A DNA stretch of 64,000 bases from Swingsia samuiensis (GTDB taxonomy: Bacteria > Pseudomonadota > Alphaproteobacteria > Acetobacterales > Acetobacteraceae): the NCBI RefSeq assembly GCF_006542355.1, contig NZ_CP038141.1, positions 901,001-965,000 of the forward strand, in the 5' to 3' direction. Below, in pieces: positions 52,476-61,750 of the stretch. The notes under the pieces are model-generated. The model was not told where the DNA came from. It saw only the letters and a list, made by a program, of their open reading frames with translations, and did not search any database. Position 1 is the first letter of the stretch, and each line of letters begins with the position of its first letter. The translations under genes and the position numbers were made by a program.

Positions 52476-53720
52476 ATGTCCATATTTAACTCGCTCAATA
52501 CGGCCGTCAGTGGTTTAAACGCTCAATCACATGCCTTTAGTGACTTATCGAATAACATAGCAAATAGTCAGACTGTAGGATATAAGGCAACAACAACAAG
52601 TTTTGAAAACTATGTCACGAATAATTCCCAATCAACGTCTGGGCAAAATACAAGTGATGATGTCATCGCTTCAACACAACAACATAACGACAATCAAGGA
52701 ATGGTTGTCTCTTCATCAGACAGCTTAGCATTAGCGATTTCGGGAAATGGCTTTTTCAATGTCGCGCAGCCCAGTATGCAGGCAGGGTCAAACCCAACTT
52801 CACAATTTTATACTCGGAATGGCGATTTTACCCAAAATAATAAAGGATTTTTAGTTAACTCGTCCGGATACTATCTGGAAGGGTATCAAAATGATAGTAA
52901 TGGAGTGTTGCAATCTAACCTTGCTCCTATTCAAATTCCTTTAAATATTCCATTTAAGCCTACCCAAACAACAACCGTTTCTATTTCTTCTCCCATTGGC
53001 AGTACCAACACCACAGGAGCAAGCAATACATCTCAAACCACTGTTTACGATAGTGCCGGACAGCCTCATCAAGTTGCCTTAAACTGGAAACAGTCTTCAC
53101 AAAATCCACTCTCATGGACGGTGAGTAATGCTTCTAATCCATCTAATTTTACAACTTTACAGTTTAACAGCGATGGATCTTTAGCCTCTGTTAATGGACA
53201 AAACCAATCTGCAGGATCGGAGGGAACCTTTAATTATCAAGGATCTCCGCAGAATATAGCAATTAACCTCGGCATGATTGGTAGCACGACAGGTGCCAGT
53301 TTAGCCGTAGGGAATAACGCCTTCTCTCATACTATTTCATCATCCAGCGATAGCATCACGAGCGGTCAATTTATCGGTATTTCGATGCAATCCAATGGAG
53401 ATGTTACTGCTAATTTTGATAATGGCCTTTCACAACAATTTGCAAAAATACCTCTGGCTACCTTCTCAGATCCTAATGCCCTCGCTTTACAAAACGGACA
53501 AGCTTACACAGCAACAGAAAATTCAGGCTCAGCCTCAATAAAAGCAGTTAATACTAATGGAGCAGGGCAGCTCGTTACATCTTCTCTAGAGGGGTCAACA
53601 ACAGATCTAACTAAAGACCTCACAAGACTTATTGTCGCACAGCAGGCCTATGGTGCGAATACTAAAGTTGTAACAACTGCTAATCAATTACTTCAAACAA
53701 CATTAGCTATGATTCAATAA
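52476..53720 (+). CDS. flgE: Flagellar hook protein FlgE
   Basis: 414 residues. N-terminus LNTAVSGLNAQSHAFSDLSN with NNIANSQTVGYKATTTSFE, central NGFFNVAQP and SQFYTRNGDFTQNNKG, C-terminus DLTRLIVAQQAYGANTKVV. Builds the hook. First of flgE-flgK-flgL, which lies about 40 kb from the rod genes flgF-flgG-flgA; the flagellar genes are dispersed. Probable AGGATTC-type ribosome binding site. Confidence 0.93.
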   Translation: MSIFNSLNTAVSGLNAQSHAFSDLSNNIANSQTVGYKATTTSFENYVTNNSQSTSGQNTSDDVIASTQQHNDNQGMVVSSSDSLALAISGNGFFNVAQPSMQAGSNPTSQFYTRNGDFTQNNKGFLVNSSGYYLEGYQNDSNGVLQSNLAPIQIPLNIPFKPTQTTTVSISSPIGSTNTTGASNTSQTTVYDSAGQPHQVALNWKQSSQNPLSWTVSNASNPSNFTTLQFNSDGSLASVNGQNQSAGSEGTFNYQGSPQNIAINLGMIGSTTGASLAVGNNAFSHTISSSSDSITSGQFIGISMQSNGDVTANFDNGLSQQFAKIPLATFSDPNALALQNGQAYTATENSGSASIKAVNTNGAGQLVTSSLEGSTTDLTKDLTRLIVAQQAYGANTKVVTTANQLLQTTLAMIQ

Positions 53721-53747
53721 TTACCTCTTCTCCAGTGAGTATTCATT

Positions 53748-55226
53748 ATGAACCTTGAAAATTCTCTCTCGATTGCTTCTTCTGGATTAAATGTCATTCA
53801 ATATGGCATGTCCACGGCTTCTCAAAATATAGCCAATGCTGAGACGGAAGGGTATATTAAAGAAGATACAAACGTCGAAACGACATCATTAAACGGGATA
53901 GGAGCAGGTGTTAGAGCTGTTCCTGATAGCCTTTCAACCAATATCCAAATTCAAAAAGCTTTATATAAACAAAATGCGAATGTTTCTGAATATAATACAA
54001 TCAATAATGCTCTTTCTCCTATTATTAGTATGCAAGGTTCTGTTTCGGCTGACCCGGGGGAAACTGGAACATTAACGGACCAACTTGGAAATATACAATC
54101 TTCTTTAATCCAATTAACGTCTTCTGAAGACAACTATACTTTGCAAAATACTGTTCTTGCGCGCGCAAATGATTTTGCTCAATCTGTTAATAATATTGCA
54201 AACGTTATCCAATCCCAAAGACAGAATGCTCAAAACGAAATTAATAACAATATATCCAGCATTAATTATAATTTAACAAGCATTGGTAACCTTTCATCAC
54301 AAATAATGGTCATGAAAAATCAAGGATTAGATACTACAAGTCTTGAAAACGAACGCTTTTCAGCCCTTTCTTCTTTATCAAATACTCTACAAATTTCTTG
54401 GAATATCTCCTCAAATGGGGATATGACAATTTCAACTAAAGATGGTTTAACATTACCTACTCACCGTTCTGATAATTCTATTTCTAACAAATGGCCCCTT
54501 TCAATCTCTTTAACCAATCTCTCTGTTGATTCTTTTTACGAAAAAAACTCCCTAACGACTTCTATTCCTGGGATAATGTTACAAGGGAAAGACGCAACAT
54601 CTCATTTAAGTGGAGGATCGTTAGGAGCAAATATAACACTCCGAGATTCTATATTACCTAAAATGCAAGCTCAGCTAGATTCTCTCTCTTACACTGTTGC
54701 TAATCGTTTCAGTTCTCAAGGAATGAATTTATTCACAAACTCTGATAAAAACTCATCTAATAATGTTAATGGAAATGAACCGAGCAGTATCTTAGGATTT
54801 TCTCAAAATTTTCAAGTATCCAGTATATATATTCAAAACTCCTCTTTTCTTTCTTCTAAATATAAAGATGTCATACAAAATATATTACAAAATACCTTCT
54901 CCACAAACACACCGAAAGCACCAAATATAAATTATGGAAGTAATAATATTTCTACAGGATATAGCGGGGAGCAAGATATTTTATCTCTCGCGACTAGCTT
55001 AACATCCAGTCAAGCAACAACAGCCAATAACATTCAAAATCGTTTATCTCTTTCAGAAAACACTCAAAAAAACCTTTCATCTACCCTATCAAAAACCTCG
55101 GGTGTCTCTATAGATAAGGAAATGACAAATATTGTTACTCTACAAAATGCTTACTCAGCAAATGCCAAAGTAATATCAATGGTTCAATCAATGTTTACAA
55201 CCCTTATGAATGCTATTGGAAATTAG
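53748..55226 (+). CDS. flgK: Flagellar hook-associated protein 1 FlgK
   Basis: 492 residues. N-terminal IASSGLNVIQYGMSTASQNI then ANAETEGYIKED; Ser/Asn-rich middle; C-terminal KEMTNIVTLQNAYSANAKVI. Joins the hook to the filament. 27 nt after flgE and adjacent to flgL; one operon. Confidence 0.9.
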   Translation: MNLENSLSIASSGLNVIQYGMSTASQNIANAETEGYIKEDTNVETTSLNGIGAGVRAVPDSLSTNIQIQKALYKQNANVSEYNTINNALSPIISMQGSVSADPGETGTLTDQLGNIQSSLIQLTSSEDNYTLQNTVLARANDFAQSVNNIANVIQSQRQNAQNEINNNISSINYNLTSIGNLSSQIMVMKNQGLDTTSLENERFSALSSLSNTLQISWNISSNGDMTISTKDGLTLPTHRSDNSISNKWPLSISLTNLSVDSFYEKNSLTTSIPGIMLQGKDATSHLSGGSLGANITLRDSILPKMQAQLDSLSYTVANRFSSQGMNLFTNSDKNSSNNVNGNEPSSILGFSQNFQVSSIYIQNSSFLSSKYKDVIQNILQNTFSTNTPKAPNINYGSNNISTGYSGEQDILSLATSLTSSQATTANNIQNRLSLSENTQKNLSSTLSKTSGVSIDKEMTNIVTLQNAYSANAKVISMVQSMFTTLMNAIGN

Positions 55227-55227
55227 T

Positions 55228-56217
55228 ATGTCTGAAATTATTTCATCATTTGGCAACTCTAATTTCTCTAATTTCCAAACTTTTGATCTTAATAGCTTGG
55301 AAAATAAAAAAAATAACCTTCAAGAAGAAGTCTCTTCCGGTGTTTTATCTGGCAATTACACAAACCTTGGAAGCAATCGTATTGAAAATTTAAACTTGCA
55401 GCCAACAATAACAAAAATAAATGCTCTCAATAATAATATAAAAATATCACAAACAGACCTCTCAATCCGACAAAACTATGTAGGTTCTTTAATAAAAATA
55501 TCAAATAATTTTAATCTTTTAATAAACTCGTTCTCAAATAATGTGTCACAGAAAAACATCTCTGATTTACAAAACCAAGCAAAGGTTTATATTTCAGATA
55601 TTACAAATCTAATTAATTCACAAAAGGGAAACAAATATATATTTTCAGATATAAATGATAATATTCCCCCTATATCTGAAGATATAAATACATCCTCCCT
55701 TAACAAGGAAATTAAATCAATTGTTAACAATTATTCTGGAAAAAACTCAAATAGCATATTGTCTTTAGCACAACAGGCTGTTCAAAATAGCCCAAAAAAC
55801 AAACCGTTCTCTTCTTCTGTTATGAGCTTTCCAAATGCTAATATAAAAATGCCGTCCAATTCGGAAAGCATCATAAAAAATCTCTTTAGCAATTTAATGA
55901 TCGTATCCTCAGTTAACGTAGGAAAATTAAAAGAAAACTATAATCCCTTACTGAAAGAAGTTTTATCTTCTAATAGCAAAGTAATTCAAGGATTAGAAAA
56001 TATTAATGGATCAATGGGGATAGAGCAAAACAATTTACAGCATCAATCTTCTCTTTTATCTCAAAATAAAGATATATTAACGTCTCAACTTAATTCTACA
56101 CGTGATGCAGATCTCGCCACAGTTTCTGTTCAACTTAATGACATAAATAACCAACTCCAGGCATCTTATTCTCTTATTGCTAAAATGTCTGATTTTTCAC
56201 TCACACGGTATCTCTAA
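55228..56217 (+). CDS. flgL: Flagellar hook-associated protein 3 FlgL
   Basis: 329 residues from ATG 55228, the first codon after the flgK stop (TAGTATG) with GGA upstream; ATG 55210 is in frame but lies inside flgK. Flagellin-like helical ends: LNSLENKKNNLQEEVSSGVL and a C-terminal RDADLATVSVQLNDINNQLQ. Very Asn/Ser-rich and AT-rich. Connects FlgK to flagellin; the flagellin gene is not in the window. Confidence 0.82.
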   Translation: MSEIISSFGNSNFSNFQTFDLNSLENKKNNLQEEVSSGVLSGNYTNLGSNRIENLNLQPTITKINALNNNIKISQTDLSIRQNYVGSLIKISNNFNLLINSFSNNVSQKNISDLQNQAKVYISDITNLINSQKGNKYIFSDINDNIPPISEDINTSSLNKEIKSIVNNYSGKNSNSILSLAQQAVQNSPKNKPFSSSVMSFPNANIKMPSNSESIIKNLFSNLMIVSSVNVGKLKENYNPLLKEVLSSNSKVIQGLENINGSMGIEQNNLQHQSSLLSQNKDILTSQLNSTRDADLATVSVQLNDINNQLQASYSLIAKMSDFSLTRYL

Positions 56218-56285
56218 AGAATATTGAAAACCAAAGACTAATTTACATATTATATTAGAAATTAGTCTTCATAAAGGTTTTAAAA

Positions 56286-58145
56286 ATGAATGATAAACAA
56301 GGACAAACTGAAAACCATCAATTTAATGCTGAAGTCGGGCGCCTGCTTGATTTAGTCGTTCACTCCTTATACTCAGACCGTGAAATTTTTCTACGAGAAC
56401 TCGTCGCCAACTCTGCAGATGCGAGTGATAAACGTCGATTTGAAGCACTTACAGACGCGTCTTTAGCTCTTCCAGAAAACTCAAATATTCAAATTACACC
56501 GAATAAATCAGAAAAAAAGCTTACAATCTCTGATGATGGCATCGGAATGTCACATGATGAGTTAGCTCAAAACCTCGGAACCATAGCTCGTTCTGGAACG
56601 CGTGCTTTTGGTGAAAAATTAAGCTCCGCAAAACCAGAAGAACGCCCTAGTCTGATTGGGCAATTTGGTGTTGGTTTTTACGCTGCTTTTATGGTCGCAG
56701 ATCAGGTTGATGTTACATCCAAAAAAGCTGGCTCCGACGAAGCTTGGACATGGTCTTCTAATGGAAAAGGATCTTTTACTTTAACACCTGCTTCTCGTTC
56801 TCATGCAGGAACAGATATTATCCTTCACATGAAGGAAGACGCAGAAGAATTTCTTGATAACTGGCGTTTACGATCTGTTATTCGCAAATGGGCAGACCAT
56901 ATTTCTTGGCCAATTACATTACGTGAAACAAAAGAAGATGGTTCTCATGAAGACATAACAATTAATCAAGGAACAGCTTTATGGAAAAAAAATAAATCAG
57001 ACATAACCTCTGAGCAATATACAGAATTTTACCGCCATATTTCACATGCCTTCGATGAGCCTTACGTTACCATGCATTGGCACGCAGAAGGAACCACGGA
57101 GTTTACCTCTCTCCTCTTCTTACCAAGTGAGCGGCCTTTTGACTTCATGGAGCAACAAACTCGTGAAAGTCACATCCATCTCCACGTGAGACGTATGTTT
57201 ATCACGGACAATGCAGAATTAGTGCCAAACTGGATGCGTTTTGTTCAAGGTGTTGTCGATACAGAAGACCTTCCTTTGAATGTTTCACGTGAAATGCTGC
57301 AAACCACACCTGTTCTTGCTCGTATTCGTAAAGCCGTCACCAAAAAGGTTTTAGCCGAAATAAAGAACAAAGCTAAAACTGCAGATGAAAAATTCAATTC
57401 TTTCTGGGAAAATTTTGGAGCCGTCATCAAAGAAGGCCTTTGGGAAGATAGTGAGTATAAACAAGAAATCGCTAGTTTTGCACGTTTTCACAGTACTCAT
57501 AGTGATGATCTAACAACATTAGATGACTACATTTCCCGAATGAAAGAAGGCCAAGACGCAATATACTTTCTCACAGGTGATAATTTAGCTTCCTTGAAGT
57601 CTTCCCCTCAACTTGAAGGCTTTCGTAGTCGGGGAATAGAAGTTCTGCTTTTATCTGATCCTGTTGATGCTTTTTGGCCAGAACGCCTTAACTCTTACAA
57701 TGATAAGGTCTTACGTTCTGTCATAAACTCTCACAGTGATTTAGATAAATTTGAAGATAAAGATGCGGATCAAACCGAACCTGCCAATCTTGATACACTC
57801 TTACCCATTTTAAAAGATGCTCTTGGAGATAACGTCAAAGATGTCCGCAATACAGAACGGTTGAAAGGAAGCGCTGTCGTTTTAACCTCTGAAGGAGGGC
57901 CGGATCTCACTATGCAACGTTTAATGCGTCGTTCTGGGCAATCTCTTCCTGAAGTCCCACCAATTCTTGAAATTAATGCTCGTCACCCATTGATCAAAAA
58001 CCTTAGCGAAAAGGTAGCCGAAGGAAAAAATATTCACGACTATGCTCTGGTTTTACTAAATTTAGCAAAGTTACAAGAGGGAGAATCACTGAAAAACCCA
58101 AATGAGTTTTCACAATTACTTTTAAACCTACTTGTTAATAAGTAA
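56286..58145 (+). CDS. htpG: Molecular chaperone HtpG (Hsp90)
   Basis: 619 residues. GHKL ATPase N-domain: FLRELVANSADASDKRRFEAL, ISDDGIGMSHDEL, GTIARSGTRAF and GQFGVGFYAAFMV. Middle-domain LPLNVSREMLQTTP and a C-terminal dimer domain (TMQRLMRRSGQ) follow. No EEVD tail, as in bacteria. Cytoplasmic stress chaperone. No obvious heat-shock promoter recognised. Confidence 0.95.
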   Translation: MNDKQGQTENHQFNAEVGRLLDLVVHSLYSDREIFLRELVANSADASDKRRFEALTDASLALPENSNIQITPNKSEKKLTISDDGIGMSHDELAQNLGTIARSGTRAFGEKLSSAKPEERPSLIGQFGVGFYAAFMVADQVDVTSKKAGSDEAWTWSSNGKGSFTLTPASRSHAGTDIILHMKEDAEEFLDNWRLRSVIRKWADHISWPITLRETKEDGSHEDITINQGTALWKKNKSDITSEQYTEFYRHISHAFDEPYVTMHWHAEGTTEFTSLLFLPSERPFDFMEQQTRESHIHLHVRRMFITDNAELVPNWMRFVQGVVDTEDLPLNVSREMLQTTPVLARIRKAVTKKVLAEIKNKAKTADEKFNSFWENFGAVIKEGLWEDSEYKQEIASFARFHSTHSDDLTTLDDYISRMKEGQDAIYFLTGDNLASLKSSPQLEGFRSRGIEVLLLSDPVDAFWPERLNSYNDKVLRSVINSHSDLDKFEDKDADQTEPANLDTLLPILKDALGDNVKDVRNTERLKGSAVVLTSEGGPDLTMQRLMRRSGQSLPEVPPILEINARHPLIKNLSEKVAEGKNIHDYALVLLNLAKLQEGESLKNPNEFSQLLLNLLVNK

Positions 58146-58158
58146 TATCTCTTATCCT

Positions 58159-58190
58159 AAGGGTTGGGTTATCTAATCCAACCCTTTTTT
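58159..58190 (+). terminator. Intrinsic terminator after htpG
   Basis: 12-bp stem AAGGGTTGGGTT/AATCCAACCCTT (one G-U), 4-nt loop, TTTT run. Confidence 0.85.
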
Positions 58191-58198
58191 AAGGTTAT

Positions 58199-59164
58199 CT
58201 ATAATCTCTGACTATATTTTCTTGCTAATATCGTACAAACAAAGAGTTGTATCTGATGGTATATGATAAGAGGAATAACAATAATACCCACCTCATGATG
58301 CGGAAAAATAATACTTGCCATTGGTATCCCAGAAGCTAATGATTTTTTTGAACCACAAAACTGTAAAGAAATACTATTTTCAAGAGATTGCTTTTCTTTT
58401 TTCGCAAGGTAATAAGAAAAATATAAAACAACAGCCAACATTAAAAAATCAATAAAAAACACTTCTGCAATATGTAATGCAGATACTTTTCTCCAAATAC
58501 CTTCTAAGACAGCAGAGCTAAAAGCACTATATACAACAAATAAAATAGATCCCCTATCTGTAAATGATATTAATATTTTATTCTTTTTAATAATTCTATA
58601 TAACCACTTTTGACAGATTTGCCCTAAAATAAATGGTATTAAAAGTTCTTTCACTATATCAATAATTGTATTATATGATGCCAAATTTCCATTACTACTA
58701 CCAATTAAAATACTAAATAAAAATGGTGTTATAAATATTCCTAAAATATTGGATGTTGTTGATGCGCAAATAGAAGCAGGAATATTACCCCTTGCTATAG
58801 ATGTTAAAGCGATTGATGACTGCACCGTCGACGGTAAACAACACAAAAACAAAATGCCTTGCCATAGGCCTATCTCAAAAAACGACTCTTTTAAAACTTC
58901 ATTGCAAACAAAATAAAAAAATACTCCCATAAAAGGGAAAAATATAAATGTGAAAAATAATACTGAGAGCTGCAAAGTCCAATTTTTTAAGCTCTCTAGA
59001 AGAAATTTTCTTTCCAGCCTTACACCTTGAAAGAAAAACATCATAGAAATTAAAAAATAAGTTAACCTCTCTAGTACTTTTTGCGTTCCTCCTGAAGCAG
59101 GAAAAATTGATGCCAAAATAATGGCAACCACCAAAGACATGAGAAAGGGGTCTAAACGTTTCAT
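58199..59164 (-). CDS. SBF-like (SLC10A7-type) transporter
   Basis: 321 residues, about ten hydrophobic segments. FLCCLPSTVQSSIALTSIARGN near 108-130 and GSKKSLASGIPMASIIFP near 268-285 are the paired signature motifs of the SBF-like CPA transporter family (PF13593). Transport substrate is not established in bacteria. Much more AT-rich than htpG and the GH32 gene on either side, with many AAA/AAT/TTT codons. Divergent from the GH32 gene, so a shared regulatory region is possible. Confidence 0.83.
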   Translation of the reverse strand: MKRLDPFLMSLVVAIILASIFPASGGTQKVLERLTYFLISMMFFFQGVRLERKFLLESLKNWTLQLSVLFFTFIFFPFMGVFFYFVCNEVLKESFFEIGLWQGILFLCCLPSTVQSSIALTSIARGNIPASICASTTSNILGIFITPFLFSILIGSSNGNLASYNTIIDIVKELLIPFILGQICQKWLYRIIKKNKILISFTDRGSILFVVYSAFSSAVLEGIWRKVSALHIAEVFFIDFLMLAVVLYFSYYLAKKEKQSLENSISLQFCGSKKSLASGIPMASIIFPHHEVGIIVIPLIIYHQIQLFVCTILARKYSQRL

Positions 59165-59234
59165 GTTTTTATAAAATCTTAATCACGAAAAATCTGCAAC
59201 TCCTTCTTTCTCCATTCTTACTTTCTGAGGTCGT

Positions 59235-61169
59235 ATGACTGATAAAAAAGATAAACTCGCACTTGGCAGACGCGGTACTCTCGCTTCAATCATTGCACTC
59301 GGTGCAATGGCCGGAAGTCGTCAGGTTGCAAATGCTGCTGATAAAAAAAATAGCGATAATACGAATCAAAACAGCTCTCACCCTGAACCAGGGAACCAAC
59401 CAGGCGTAGCCAACCGACCTGTTGTTAAAACACAAAGCGACTATTTATATCGCCCAACCATTCATTTTTCTCCTCTAACAGGATTTATGAATGACCCGAA
59501 TGGTTTGATCTTTGATGGAAAACTTTTCCATTTATACTATCAATATGACCCTTTCGCTCCATATGCAGGTCAAGTTCATTGGGGGCATGCAACAAGTACA
59601 GATCTATACACGTGGGAAGATCAACCCATTGCTATCGACCAAACATCTGCAGGAGAAGCTTACACCGGATGTGTGATCTTAGATAAAGACAATGTCTCCG
59701 GGCTTTTCCCGGCAAAACAGCCCATCACACAAACTGAAAATAAATCAGCTGCATTGCCAGCTCAAACAGCAACTGAAGCGGCTACACAAGCTCTTGCCGG
59801 AAAATTAAATAAAAGCGCCTCTGACGCACCATTATCACCTGATAATGTTAAAGTGCTTGGCCCTAATACAAACGCACCGTTTGGCGAGATTTACGCCCCT
59901 TCATCAACAGTTAATGGAAAAGAAGAAGCAGCGAGTACGCCTAGCAGCACACTCCCTCCCATGGCTGGTGGGCTCGTCGCTATTTACACACGTTCAACAC
60001 CAAAACTGGAAACCCAATATATTGCCTGGAGCCCGGATGGTGGAAAACGCTTTATTGATTCCGAACATAACCCAATCCTTGACATAGGCTCAAACTCTTT
60101 CCGTGACCCAAAAGTTTTTTGGCATGCAGAAAGCCAAAAATGGGTCATGGTCATTGTAAAATCACGTGCCCATGAGGTTTCTTTTTATGGTTCAATTGAT
60201 CTTAAAAATTGGATGCATTTAAGTGATTTTGGCCCCTCTGGGCTTTTTGGTGTTGATTACGAATGTCCTAATCTTATTGAACTTCCCATTGAAGAGAATG
60301 GAAAATCTGGGACACGTTGGGTTCTTTTTGTTTCTGTAAATCCTGGCGGTCCCCAAGGAGGAAGTGTTACCCAATATTTCGTAGGAGACTTCGATGGGGA
60401 ACGCTTTATTCCAGATAATACCGTTGTAGGTATAACAGATTTTGCAAAAGATAGTTATGCTATGCAGGTATATGATAATATGCCTAATAATGAAGGTGTA
60501 TATTTTGCTTGGTTTGGTAACTGGCAATACTGTGAAGAAGTGCCAAACAGAAGCTGGCGTGGATTAATGACACTTCCTCGCAAAATGTCTCTGCGTCGAG
60601 ATGAAATGAATTGGCTGAGGCTCGTTCAACGCCCTTATGGACTAGAAAAATTCCGGCAAGAGAAAATTCCTTTCCATGTAACGAGAATTCCTGAGAAAAG
60701 TGGCGTTCAGGTTTCTGTTCCTACAGGGCAAGCCATCGAACTCAATATTGATGTCACACTTGATGAACGCAAAAATGCTCTACCAGATATAGATGGTGGA
60801 AAAGCAGGCCGTTTTTCAATCATCTTCTCAAATGACCAAGGGGAAAATCTTTCAATTGGATTTGACGCTTTCTCAGCTCAACTCTGGCTTGATAGAGGAA
60901 ACCTACGTGGTCTATCCCAACCTTTCTTCACAGGAAGATTTTCAACTCCTTTGACCACGAATAGTAGAAGCTTCTCACTGCAACTTGTTCTAGATGCATG
61001 TGCTCTAGAAATATTTGCAAATGATGGCTTATCCGTTGGAACGGCTCTTATTTATCCAACCAGTCCACTTGATACACTGAGCCTGCAGGCAACAAATGCA
61101 GGGGCAACCATAAGATCTCTTAGCCTGTATACTCTACGTAAAACCATGGACAGACCAACTATGTCATAA
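59235..61169 (+). CDS. Secreted GH32 fructan hydrolase (levanase-like)
   Basis: 644 residues. A Tat-type signal GRRGTLASIIALGAMAGS ends ANA, followed by an Asn/Pro linker. GH32 catalytic triad: nucleophile Asp87 in GFMNDPNGL, stabiliser Asp291 in FRDPKVFW, acid/base Glu343 in DYECPNLIEL. C-terminal beta-sandwich about 500-640. An Ala/Ser/Thr/Pro-rich stretch of about 80 residues (160-241) interrupts the first propeller blades, between LDKDNVSGLF and GGLVAIYTR. Known family: hydrolysis of levan, inulin or sucrose; acetic acid bacteria secrete exolevanase such as LsdB. Substrate here is inferred. Confidence 0.87.
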   Translation: MTDKKDKLALGRRGTLASIIALGAMAGSRQVANAADKKNSDNTNQNSSHPEPGNQPGVANRPVVKTQSDYLYRPTIHFSPLTGFMNDPNGLIFDGKLFHLYYQYDPFAPYAGQVHWGHATSTDLYTWEDQPIAIDQTSAGEAYTGCVILDKDNVSGLFPAKQPITQTENKSAALPAQTATEAATQALAGKLNKSASDAPLSPDNVKVLGPNTNAPFGEIYAPSSTVNGKEEAASTPSSTLPPMAGGLVAIYTRSTPKLETQYIAWSPDGGKRFIDSEHNPILDIGSNSFRDPKVFWHAESQKWVMVIVKSRAHEVSFYGSIDLKNWMHLSDFGPSGLFGVDYECPNLIELPIEENGKSGTRWVLFVSVNPGGPQGGSVTQYFVGDFDGERFIPDNTVVGITDFAKDSYAMQVYDNMPNNEGVYFAWFGNWQYCEEVPNRSWRGLMTLPRKMSLRRDEMNWLRLVQRPYGLEKFRQEKIPFHVTRIPEKSGVQVSVPTGQAIELNIDVTLDERKNALPDIDGGKAGRFSIIFSNDQGENLSIGFDAFSAQLWLDRGNLRGLSQPFFTGRFSTPLTTNSRSFSLQLVLDACALEIFANDGLSVGTALIYPTSPLDTLSLQATNAGATIRSLSLYTLRKTMDRPTMS

Positions 61170-61175
61170 AAAACA

Positions 61176-61215
61176 CTATAGCGTCGTTTTTTCAAATGAG
61201 ATAACGACGCTATAG
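61176..61215 (+). terminator. Terminator after GH32 gene
   Basis: Perfect 13-bp stem CTATAGCGTCGTT/AACGACGCTATAG with 14-nt loop; a diffuse T-rich tail follows. Confidence 0.7.
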
Positions 61216-61242
61216 CATTCATTCTGTTTTAAAGACTAAAAT

Positions 61243-61713
61243 ATGCATTTTATTAAAACTTTTGATCTTCATTCTTTTACAGATACTTTTTTAAGTTACC
61301 TTTCTGCCTTTATATTCGGAACTCTTATTGGAGCAGAACGACAGTTCCGCCAAAGAACCGCTGGGCTTAGAACAAATGCTCTGGTTGCTTTAGGTGCTTC
61401 AGCTTTTGTAGATCTCGCCCAGCGTATTGATGGTAATACTTCTGCTACCCGTGTCATTTCTTATGTTGTATCGGGTGTCGGCTTTCTTGGGGCAGGTGTT
61501 ATCATGAAGGATGGCGCCAATATTCGGGGGCTTAACACTGCCGCAACACTATGGTGTTCAGCTGCGATTGGCGCTTGTGCTGGAAGTGATATGATTGCTG
61601 AAGCAGCATTACTTACTTTTTTTATTCTATTTGCGAATACTATTTTACGTGTTTTTGTGAAATGGATTGATAAAAGACTTCCTGAAAAAACATCTTCTAT
61701 CGACCAAGAATAA
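61243..61713 (+). CDS. MgtC/SapB family membrane protein
   Basis: 156 residues, four to five membrane segments. GTLIGAERQFRQRTAGLRTN then ALVALGASAFV, VGFLGAGVIMKDGANIRGLNTAATLW and CSAAIGACAG are the MgtC/SapB core. Lacks the C-terminal ACT-like domain of Salmonella MgtC. Family roles include Mg2+ stress and ATP synthase modulation; function here is not assigned. Confidence 0.9.
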   Translation: MHFIKTFDLHSFTDTFLSYLSAFIFGTLIGAERQFRQRTAGLRTNALVALGASAFVDLAQRIDGNTSATRVISYVVSGVGFLGAGVIMKDGANIRGLNTAATLWCSAAIGACAGSDMIAEAALLTFFILFANTILRVFVKWIDKRLPEKTSSIDQE

Positions 61714-61741
61714 ATATAGAGTGTTTAAAAACACTCTATAT
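61714..61741. terminator. Bidirectional terminator between mgtC-like and S9 genes
   Basis: 13-bp stem ATATAGAGTGTTT/AAACACTCTATAT with a tight loop; lies between convergent genes. Confidence 0.75.
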
Positions 61742-61750
61742 GTTTACCTA

